From an uncultured Veillonella sp. (lineage in GTDB: Bacteria > Bacillota > Negativicutes > Veillonellales > Veillonellaceae), in assembly GCF_900545795.1 (NCBI RefSeq), contig NZ_URAR01000028.1, positions 1-6,595 on the forward strand: a stretch of DNA of 6,595 nt, written 5' to 3'. The notes beneath the pieces were generated by a model. It was given only the letters and a program-made list of their open reading frames with translations. It did not search any database and was not told where the DNA came from. The stretch's first letter is position 1. The number at the start of each line of letters is the position of its first letter. Both the position numbers and the translations under genes were made by a program. Shown here one piece after another: positions 1 through 4,767 of the stretch.

Positions 1-53
1 ACGCCGAAAGTACTTGGCTGGAAGCGGCCTGGGAGGATAGGAAGTCGCTGATT
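1..53 (+). rRNA. rrf: 5S ribosomal RNA, 3' end (partial)
   Basis: The first bases are the 3' half of a bacterial 5S rRNA. The GCCGAAAGTAC segment, the helix IV/loop region around 13-33 and the GGGAGGATAGGAAGTCGC stretch match the usual 5S order (CGCCGA..GTA, then a short hairpin, then GAGAGTAGG-like sequence and the closing strand of helix I). The 5' half lies outside the window, so helix I cannot be closed and the exact 3' end (about 52-54) is estimated. A strong terminator follows directly, as expected for the last gene of an rRNA operon. Confidence 0.88.
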
Positions 54-57
54 AATT

Positions 58-99
58 AAAAATAAGAGGTCATGTCGAAAGACATGGCCTCTTATTTTT
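58..99 (+). terminator. Rho-independent terminator after 5S rRNA
   Basis: A stem of about 19 bp is formed by 58-76 and 81-99 with a GAAA (GNRA-type) tetraloop at 77-80. Its only imperfection is a T70-G87 wobble, and it ends in a T run at 95-99. It closes the rRNA operon. The complementary strand also ends in a T run, so it could act in both directions. Confidence 0.9.
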
Positions 100-110
100 G
101 TTACTCTAAC

Positions 111-305
111 GAGTAACTATCTACTCGCTGCTTCCAGCCAAAATGGCAAAAGTATCTCTATGTTCTAGGCACAATAGAAGCGGCGTGGGATAAATAGCGA
201 ACCATGTTTGAAGGAGTGGTAACGACGAGCAAACATGAGTGAGTCTTTTAGCTCATGGCGTAAGATTTCTCGTAGAGAAATCCACAGCCACTGAGCAGGA
301 AGTCG
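111..305 (+). repeat. Structured RNA unit A
   Basis: Predicted helices in order: P0 GAGTA 111-115 with TACTC 122-126. P1 GCTGCTTC 127-134 with GAAGCGGC 177-184, whose loop contains a small GCC/GGC hairpin (137-139/145-147). A possible pseudoknot pairs TATCTC 153-158 with GGGATA 187-192. P2 pairs 201-210 with 230-240, with a bulged A238. P3 pairs 251-259 with 287-296, with a bulged C291. Inside P3 an internal loop GTAA/CACA (260-263/283-286) leads to P4 GATTTCTC 264-271 with GAGAAATC 275-282. The unit ends with AGGAAGTCG 297-305, the same nine bases that stand at 39-47 in the 5S gene. GTATCTCTATGT (152-163), ACAATAGAAGCGGCGT (171-186) and TCTTTTAG (244-251) are identical or nearly so in unit B. 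Confidence 0.75.
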
Positions 306-307
306 TA

Positions 308-503
308 AAGTATCCACGTACTTGCTGCTTCCAGCCAAGGAAGTAGGCGTATCTCTATGTATTAAGAACAATAGAAGCGGCGTTGGGATAAATAGTGAGC
401 CTCATTTGAAGGAACGTTAGTGACGCACAAATGAGTGCGAATCTTTTAGTTCGTAGCGTAAAATTCTTAGGAGAAGAATTCACAGCTGTCGAACAGGAAG
501 TCG
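308..503 (+). repeat. Structured RNA unit B
   Basis: This is the second copy, offset by about 197 bases. P0 AAGTA 308-312 with TACTT 319-323. P1 324-331 with 374-381. Possible pseudoknot 350-355 with 385-390. P2 399-408 with 428-438, with a bulged T436. P3 449-457 with 485-494, with a bulged T489. Internal loop GTAA/CACA 458-461/481-484. P4 AATTCTT 462-468 with AAGAATT 474-480. It ends with AGGAAGTCG 495-503. Compared with unit A, P2, P3 and P4 have different sequences but the same pairs. The single-base bulges of P2 and P3 lie at the same places, and the GTAA/CACA internal loop is unchanged. Confidence 0.75.
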
Positions 504-542
504 CAGAGAAATCCACAGGGATTGAGCGGCAAGTCGCTGATT
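504..542 (+). repeat. Partial third unit ending in a copy of the 5S rRNA 3' tail
   Basis: The stretch starting GAGAAATCCACAG (506-518) resembles 275-287 of unit A. It contains a P0-like hairpin, AATCC 510-514 with GGATT 519-523. It ends AAGTCGCTGATTA (531-543), identical to 42-54 at the end of the 5S gene, and in both places this is followed by (G)ATTAAA and then a terminator stem. This suggests that the array grew by duplication of a segment that carried the 5S tail. The alternative is convergence of a short sequence. Confidence 0.6.
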
Positions 543-550
543 AGATTAAA

Positions 551-577
551 GGCACTAACTTAGGTTAGTGTTTTTTT
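551..577 (+). terminator. Rho-independent terminator of the tandem RNA
   Basis: CACTAAC 553-559 pairs perfectly with GTTAGTG 564-570 around a TTAG loop, followed by seven Ts (571-577). It gives the array its 3' end and separates it from the adhesin gene, whose promoter lies downstream. Confidence 0.9.
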
Positions 578-653
578 GCATATGCATGTTTCTTTTTTAT
601 TAATGTAATTTAAAATTTACAATGATTTATAAAATATAATAATCAAATGAATA

Positions 654-682
654 TTGACTTTAATCATCATGATAAATATAAT
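654..682 (+). promoter_or_regulatory. Promoter P1 of the adhesin gene
   Basis: A -35 box TTGACT (654-659), a 17-base spacer and a perfect -10 box TATAAT (677-682) make a near-consensus housekeeping sigma promoter. Predicted transcription start is about 689, giving an unusually long 5' leader of about 230 bases before the ATG at 920. The stretch 578-653 before it is AT-rich and shows nothing else I can support. Confidence 0.7.
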
Positions 683-723
683 GTGAATATAAAATGAACC
701 TTAATTATCAGCAATTTATAAAA

Positions 724-751
724 TTGAATTTATGCATGATTTGGGTAGAAT
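724..751 (+). promoter_or_regulatory. Possible second adhesin promoter P2
   Basis: TTGAAT (724-729), a 16-base spacer and TAGAAT (746-751) match the consensus less well than P1. If used, the start would be about 757. In AT-rich DNA such matches occur by chance, so this is tentative. Confidence 0.25.
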
Positions 752-870
752 AAGTTGCTCCTAATTAAATTTATTTTAAAAGTAAAATTAAAAAGAAGTT
801 ATGCAATAAATTTAATTTTCTGAATGTGATAACATAAATTTTTTATAAATAGCTTCTTTCAGAATTTTAC

Positions 871-910
871 TTCCTTTAATCGTACTATTAATAGTGGTAA
901 ATGAAAGGGA
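871..910 (+). promoter_or_regulatory. Adhesin ribosome binding site in a possible hairpin
   Basis: The Shine-Dalgarno sequence AAAGGGA (904-910) stands nine bases before the ATG. It can pair with TTCCTTT (871-877), using one G-T wobble. Between them lies a perfect 12-base palindrome ACTATTAATAGT (884-895) that could form an inner stem. The binding site may therefore be partly hidden in the mRNA. The pairing is short and AT-rich, so the regulatory role is inference. Confidence 0.4.
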
Positions 911-919
911 TGTTTTAAA

Positions 920-2821
920 ATGAATGTAAAAAAAGGTCTTAGAAATTTAGTTATGTTATCACTTGCTAGTGGAGTATTGATTAGTCCTTATATGGTTAGT
1001 GCTGAAGAGTATACTGGTGATGTAACTGATACTGGTAAACACATAATATCAAATGGCGTTAAGAACACTTTAACTACACCGACTACATCGACAGGTGGAA
1101 CTGGTATTTATAATTTTGTTTATGGTGATTTTAATACTATAAAAAATACTAAATTTTCTAATATAATGGGTAATAACAATGTTGTTAACAATGAGAATGC
1201 TAATCAAACTCTCACATATGTTACTATATTAGGTTCTAATAATGGTGATGCCACTAAAGGTATTTATGGCTCTCGTATTTCAATTCTGGGAACGAATAAT
1301 ATATCTAAAGGTACTGATGTAGTTGTTATAGGTAGTGATAATGGCAAAGGCATAGATCGTGATAAGAATGATCGTATTGTGCAAGGCAATGATATAGTTG
1401 TTATGGGAGCTCGAAATTCGGTTTGGGCGAATGATACTGTAGTAATTGGTTCTGATATTATATCAACACAAGGAAATAGTGTAGTTTTAGGTGCAGACTC
1501 TAGAGATAGACAAGCAACAATTGTAAAGAATGCCACAGTAAAAGGTATAACTTATGGTGATTTTGCAGGTGTAGCAACATTAGATAAATATAATGAAGTA
1601 AAAAATGGTGTTGTTAGTGTAGGTGATGTAGGTAATGAACGCCAAGTCATCAATGTTGCTTCAGGTGAAGTATCCGCAACCTCAACTGATGCGATTAATG
1701 GCAGCCAATTATATGCAACTAATGTAGTAATAGGCAATGTGGCAGAGTCTGTTAAAAATCTTTTTGGTGGCAATACAGTAGTTAATGAAGATGGAACTAT
1801 TACCAATAATGACATTGGTGGCACTGGCACATCTACTATTGATGATGCTATTAAAGCTGTCAACGATGGTAATCAAGGTAATGCTGATGCTATCAATGAT
1901 TTACGTGAAGAGACTGAAAAGGCAATCCAAGGAAATACAGATTTAATTAATAAAAACACATCTGATATTGCTGATAATAAAGCAGCTATTGAAACTAATG
2001 CAGCGAACATAGCTGAAAATAGAAACAATATTGCTTCATTACAACAGCAAACAAATTCCTTAGATAATCGCATGAATAAAGTAGGGGCTGGTGCAGCTGC
2101 GTTAGCCGCACTTCATCCATTAGATTTTAATGCGGATGATAAATGGAATTTTGCTGTAGGGTATGGTAATTATAAAGATGCAAATGCAATGGCTGTAGGG
2201 GCATTCTATCGTCCAAATGAAGACACTATGCTTTCCGTTGCTGGCTCTATGGGCAATGGCGAAAATATGGTGAATGCTGGTTTAAGCTTTAAAATCGGTC
2301 AGAGCAATGGCGTGACTAATTCTAAAGTGGCATTGGCTAAAGATGTCGAAGAATTAAAACGAATTGTTAAAGCGCAAAGTGCTGAAATTGCTCAATTACG
2401 TCAAGGTCAAGTAGCTGGTGCAGCCTTAGCTTCTAATGAAACTGTAAATAGAAACTTTACTGATTTACCAACAGATCATTGGGCTTATAGCTATGTTAAA
2501 TCATTGGCAGCGCAAGGTTTAGTTGAAGGCTATCCTGACGGAGAGTATAAAGGCGATCGTCAAATGACTCGTTATGAATTTGCAGCCGTTGTGTATAGAG
2601 CGCTTCAAAATGGTGCTAAAATAGACACTAATATGGCACGTGCTATTGAAGAATTTAATCCTGAAATTACACGTCTCGAAAATTTAGACCATAGTCGTAT
2701 TGATCGTGTAGCCGGCGAAGATAATGACCGTCATAAAATTGAACGTCTTCGTGCGAACAATAAAGATGACAAAGAGGCCGGTATCTACCGTGATGTATAC
2801 GGAGCTAAAATTCAAAAATAA
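920..2821 (+). CDS. Trimeric autotransporter adhesin (YadA-like) with C-terminal SLH domain
   Basis: A 633-residue type Vc secreted adhesin, expected to trimerise in the outer membrane and display a head and stalk outside the cell. Domains seen: signal peptide 1-28 (KK.. basic start, hydrophobic core, cleavage after VSA). YadA-like beta-roll head of about 100-195, with VVIG/ILG/VVLG motifs mostly every 14 residues (glycines at 124, 138, 163, 177, 191). Neck 231-268 containing GNERQVINVASG and TDAINGSQL. Coiled-coil stalk 305-388 with periodic asparagines. Four-stranded membrane anchor of about 388-460 (GAGAAALAALHPLDF, then KWNFAVGYG). Second coiled coil 470-497. SLH domain 512-560 (FTDLPTDHWAY ... 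GYPDG ... MTRYEFA). Charged tail 570-633. YadA proteins usually end with the last beta strand. Here about 170 residues follow it and should lie in the periplasm, where SLH could bind peptidoglycan, as in OmpM of Negativicutes. The start is supported by an upstream AAAGGGA and by the signal peptide. The ligand is unknown. Confidence 0.93.
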   Translation: MNVKKGLRNLVMLSLASGVLISPYMVSAEEYTGDVTDTGKHIISNGVKNTLTTPTTSTGGTGIYNFVYGDFNTIKNTKFSNIMGNNNVVNNENANQTLTYVTILGSNNGDATKGIYGSRISILGTNNISKGTDVVVIGSDNGKGIDRDKNDRIVQGNDIVVMGARNSVWANDTVVIGSDIISTQGNSVVLGADSRDRQATIVKNATVKGITYGDFAGVATLDKYNEVKNGVVSVGDVGNERQVINVASGEVSATSTDAINGSQLYATNVVIGNVAESVKNLFGGNTVVNEDGTITNNDIGGTGTSTIDDAIKAVNDGNQGNADAINDLREETEKAIQGNTDLINKNTSDIADNKAAIETNAANIAENRNNIASLQQQTNSLDNRMNKVGAGAAALAALHPLDFNADDKWNFAVGYGNYKDANAMAVGAFYRPNEDTMLSVAGSMGNGENMVNAGLSFKIGQSNGVTNSKVALAKDVEELKRIVKAQSAEIAQLRQGQVAGAALASNETVNRNFTDLPTDHWAYSYVKSLAAQGLVEGYPDGEYKGDRQMTRYEFAAVVYRALQNGAKIDTNMARAIEEFNPEITRLENLDHSRIDRVAGEDNDRHKIERLRANNKDDKEAGIYRDVYGAKIQK

Positions 2822-2845
2822 TATAATAGCATAAAATAGCAATAT

Positions 2846-2920
2846 AAAAAGACATGCATAGTAAATGAATTTTAAGGGTTAATATAACCTTGAAAATTTT
2901 ACTAAGTGCATGTCTTTTTT
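2846..2920 (+). terminator. Long bidirectional terminator between convergent genes
   Basis: GACATGCA 2851-2858 pairs with TGCATGTC 2907-2914. TAGTAAA 2859-2865 pairs with TTTACTA 2898-2904 after a two-base bulge, and further AT-rich pairing and an AAGGGTT/AACCTT tip extend the stem. A runs precede it (2846-2850) and T runs follow it (2915-2920), so it can end both the adhesin transcript and the minus-strand amidohydrolase transcript. Confidence 0.85.
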
Positions 2921-2952
2921 ATGTTAAATATAATAATTTACTTTTTGGATGA

Positions 2953-2996
2953 TGCTCCCAAGTTATAAAAGCTTATTGCTTTAAAGACAGGGAGCA
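2953..2996 (-). other. Hairpin in the 3' untranslated region of the amidohydrolase gene
   Basis: TGCTCCC (2953-2959) and GGGAGCA (2990-2996) are a perfect 7-base inverted repeat enclosing a smaller AAAGC/GCTTT stem. On the minus strand no T run follows, so it is not a typical terminator for that gene. It may protect the mRNA 3' end, with termination at the stem further on. On the plus strand a T run begins a few bases after it, so a plus-strand backup terminator is possible. Confidence 0.45.
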
Positions 2997-3030
2997 GATA
3001 ATTTTTCTATCTAAAGATAAATAGAATCAT

Positions 3031-4212
3031 TTAGTTAGACTCTGCTAATTTTATTGCACCGCGGAGCATAACTTCCATGCCCATTGGCATAGCTTCAGTA
3101 TCTACGCGGAAGCAACCATGATGAATAGGATGTACATAACCTTTCTCTTCATTTCTCATACCGAGGAAGAAGAAGCAGCCTGGTACAACACGGAGATAAC
3201 GAGAGAAGTCTTCAGCCCCCATAAGTGGGTCAATCGTAGGAAGGGCGTCTACACCATACTCTTCAGCAATAATGTCGCGAATTGTAGTTGCTACTTCAGC
3301 ATTATTAATAGTCGCATCATAACCAAAGCTATATTCTACTTCAGCTGTAGCTCGATGTGTAGCAGCGATACTTTTAATAATTTCTTCAATGCGTTTTGCT
3401 GCGTACTGTCTTGCATGCTCACTAAAACTACGAACAGAGCCACCAATTTGTGCTACTCCAGGAATAACATTAACGGCACTGGAGCCGGCATGGAATTGTG
3501 TAGTACTGATTACTAATTGATCTAATGGATCGAGCTCACGAGAAACAATGTGTTGTAAATTAGTAACAATTTGGGCTGCGATGGCTACAGGGTCAATTGT
3601 TAGATGTGGTTGTGAAGCATGACCGCCACTGCCTTTTATAACGGCATCAAAGCGATCAGATGCAGCCATCATAGCACCGGTGCGAACTCCAATTTGCCCT
3701 GTAGGGATAGTAGGCATAACATGTTGCCCTAAAATATAATCTACACCTTCTAAGGCACCACCTTTAATATATTCAATAGCGCCTCCTGGCGGTAATTCTT
3801 CTGCTGGTTGGAAGAGTAGGCGATACGTGCCAGGTAACTCATCTTTATATTTGCTTAAAACTGCAGCCACACCAAGGAGCATAGTAGTATGGGCATCATG
3901 GCCACAGCCATGCATAAGACCTTCTTTTTTTGAGATAAAGTCGTAGTCAGTGCCTAATTCATCCATTTTTAGACAATCAATATCAGCACGTAGTGCTATA
4001 GTTTTACCTGGTTTGCCACCTTTAATCTCAGCAATTACCCCAGTTTTCATAATTTGGCTTAGTGTAAAGCCACCCATTTCTGTTAGCTTTTCTTTTATGA
4101 AATCAGTTGTATTATATTCTTCAAAAGAAGGCTCTGGATATTGGTGTAAATGTTTATACCAATCCACAACCTGTGGGAATTCAGCTTGAATGGCTTCTTT
4201 AATATTGAACAT
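3031..4212 (-). CDS. M20-family amidohydrolase (N-acyl amino acid or hippurate hydrolase-like)
   Basis: A 393-residue cytoplasmic metallohydrolase of the M20D group. Enzymes of this group cleave the amide bond of N-acylated amino acids (hippurate, N-acetyl amino acids, aminobenzoyl-glutamate and similar). Visible motifs: HLHQYPEPSFEE (21-32), LRADIDCLKMDE (74-85), HGCGHDAHTTMLLG (101-114), FQPAEE (134-139), GQH (162-164), GGHASQPH (196-203, in the lid/dimerisation domain of about 185-300), SSAVNVIPG (244-252), GAEDFSRY (332-339) and HPIHHGCF (361-368). Expected metal ligands C103, H105, E139, H164 and H364 or H365, and the catalytic acid E138, are all present, so it should be active. Length is normal for the family. 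The start is supported by AAGGAG on the minus strand (4221-4226 region) eight bases before the ATG. It is divergent from the symporter gene and convergent with the adhesin. The exact substrate cannot be read from sequence. Confidence 0.93.
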   Translation of the reverse strand: MFNIKEAIQAEFPQVVDWYKHLHQYPEPSFEEYNTTDFIKEKLTEMGGFTLSQIMKTGVIAEIKGGKPGKTIALRADIDCLKMDELGTDYDFISKKEGLMHGCGHDAHTTMLLGVAAVLSKYKDELPGTYRLLFQPAEELPPGGAIEYIKGGALEGVDYILGQHVMPTIPTGQIGVRTGAMMAASDRFDAVIKGSGGHASQPHLTIDPVAIAAQIVTNLQHIVSRELDPLDQLVISTTQFHAGSSAVNVIPGVAQIGGSVRSFSEHARQYAAKRIEEIIKSIAATHRATAEVEYSFGYDATINNAEVATTIRDIIAEEYGVDALPTIDPLMGAEDFSRYLRVVPGCFFFLGMRNEEKGYVHPIHHGCFRVDTEAMPMGMEVMLRGAIKLAESN

Positions 4213-4354
4213 AGTAGTGCTCCTTTCTTAGAGAACTGCAGTAGAGTAAAATATACATAAATAAGTAGAAATTTCAAACTTGCTAATTTAATATTTGCAA
4301 TTTTCTATAATAAATGTATAATTAAATTATTCATAAATATACTTTCCTAGTTTT

Positions 4355-4384
4355 ATTATATGAAATTACTTTTTTAAAATGCAA
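4355..4384 (-). promoter_or_regulatory. Possible promoter of the amidohydrolase gene
   Basis: On the minus strand a perfect TATAAT (4360 down to 4355) has TTGCAT (4384 down to 4379) 18 bases upstream. The -35 match is weak (three of six). The predicted leader is about 135 bases. It is the best -10 box in the correct orientation in this AT-rich gap. Confidence 0.35.
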
Positions 4385-4528
4385 GAAAAAATTTTCAAAT
4401 TTGTTAAAATTTTAATTAAAAAAACTCTAAATCAAGTAGATTATTATAGGTAAGAAATCTTGTAATTTACTAGTATGATTTAGTTAAGATATAGTTTTAA
4501 CACTCGCTTGCAACATATATTAAAGCAG

Positions 4529-4560
4529 TACTTTCTCCCAAAAACGGAAAGTATTTTTTT
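4529..4560 (+). terminator. Isolated plus-strand terminator upstream of the symporter gene
   Basis: TACTTTC (4529-4535) pairs with GAAAGTA (4547-4553), followed by seven Ts (4554-4560). No plus-strand gene ends before it; the nearest neighbour upstream is the divergent amidohydrolase gene. It could end a small RNA or an attenuated leader of the symporter gene. Upstream promoter candidates are weak (for example TTACTA 4467-4472 with TATAGT 4490-4495, spacer 17). Confidence 0.65.
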
Positions 4561-4662
4561 GTATAATTTCTTATTCTATAGGATATAGTTTGAGAAGTTA
4601 AAAATCAAATGTACAAATACAGGAAACATAAGCAAAGGTTGTAAGAAAGATCATATAATAGG

Positions 4663-4693
4663 TTGATAGATTATTAGTTTATCTATTTATGAT
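4663..4693 (+). promoter_or_regulatory. Weak candidate promoter of the symporter gene
   Basis: TTGATA (4663-4668) and TATGAT (4688-4693) are separated by 19 bases, longer than ideal. A perfect TATAAT at 4654-4659 lies just before but has no recognisable -35 box. A small inverted repeat, ATAGAT 4666-4671 with ATCTAT 4681-4686, sits in the spacer. Tentative. Confidence 0.3.
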
Positions 4694-4707
4694 GATTACA
4701 GGAGGCG

Positions 4708-4767
4708 ATGAGGGGATGTAGCTGTACAGTTTCTTTTTTAGGAAGGGGCGATTGGTATGACCAGTAA
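4708..4767 (+). CDS. Possible 19-residue leader ORF overlapping the symporter start
   Basis: A consensus Shine-Dalgarno AGGAGG (4700-4705) stands before ATG 4708 and ATG 4716, not before the symporter gene itself, which has its own site (GGAAGGGG 4741-4748). From 4708 the frame reads MRGCSCTVSFLGRGDWYDQ and stops at 4765-4767, ten bases inside the symporter gene, an arrangement suited to translational coupling. The spacing from AGGAGG to 4708 is only two bases, which is too short for efficient initiation. From 4716 the spacing is good, but the frame is just ATG TAG. Either reading is unusual and neither is proven. Confidence 0.25.
   Translation: MRGCSCTVSFLGRGDWYDQ

Larger units (their letters stand above)
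100..577 (+). ncRNA. Candidate structured non-coding RNA with two tandem units, linked to 5S rRNA
   Basis: There is no credible protein gene here. Two copies of a roughly 180-base structured element (111-305 and 308-503) are followed by a short third partial copy (504-542) and a rho-independent terminator (551-577). Each unit folds into the same set of helices. At least ten base pairs differ between the copies by paired changes that keep the pairing, which is strong internal evidence for selection on RNA structure. T-G wobble pairs conserved in both copies would become A-C mismatches on the other strand, and the 3' terminator has its T run on this strand, so the plus strand is the RNA. I see no promoter between the 5S terminator and the first unit. 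Transcription probably comes from read-through of the rRNA operon, or the 5' end is made by processing. I do not recognise a known RNA family. The function is unknown. Confidence 0.72.

Noticed and set aside
165..371. Minus-strand open frame of 68 codons within the tandem RNA region
   Set aside because: It crosses both structured units, has no recognisable domain or convincing ribosome binding site, and the compensatory changes in this region preserve RNA pairs rather than codons.
111..503. CRISPR array or insertion sequence
   Set aside because: There are only two long, diverged units, with no short identical repeats and unique spacers, no transposase and no terminal inverted repeats or target duplications.
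100..577. Interpretation as a tandem riboswitch controlling the adhesin gene
   Set aside because: The array ends in its own terminator, about 340 bases before the gene, and a near-consensus promoter lies between them. Cis control by termination is therefore unlikely, though not excluded.
1264..2073. Three minus-strand open frames (66-103 codons) inside the adhesin gene
   Set aside because: They are antisense to a protein with clear domains throughout and arise from its repetitive, AT-rich codons.
3118..3516. Plus-strand open frame of 132 codons opposite the amidohydrolase
   Set aside because: The opposite strand encodes conserved M20 motifs here, and the frame gives a cysteine-rich, low-complexity product without a family signature.
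4654..4659. TATAAT as the -10 box of the symporter promoter
   Set aside because: No -35-like sequence is found 16-18 bases upstream (AGCAAA and neighbours), and no TG extension precedes it.
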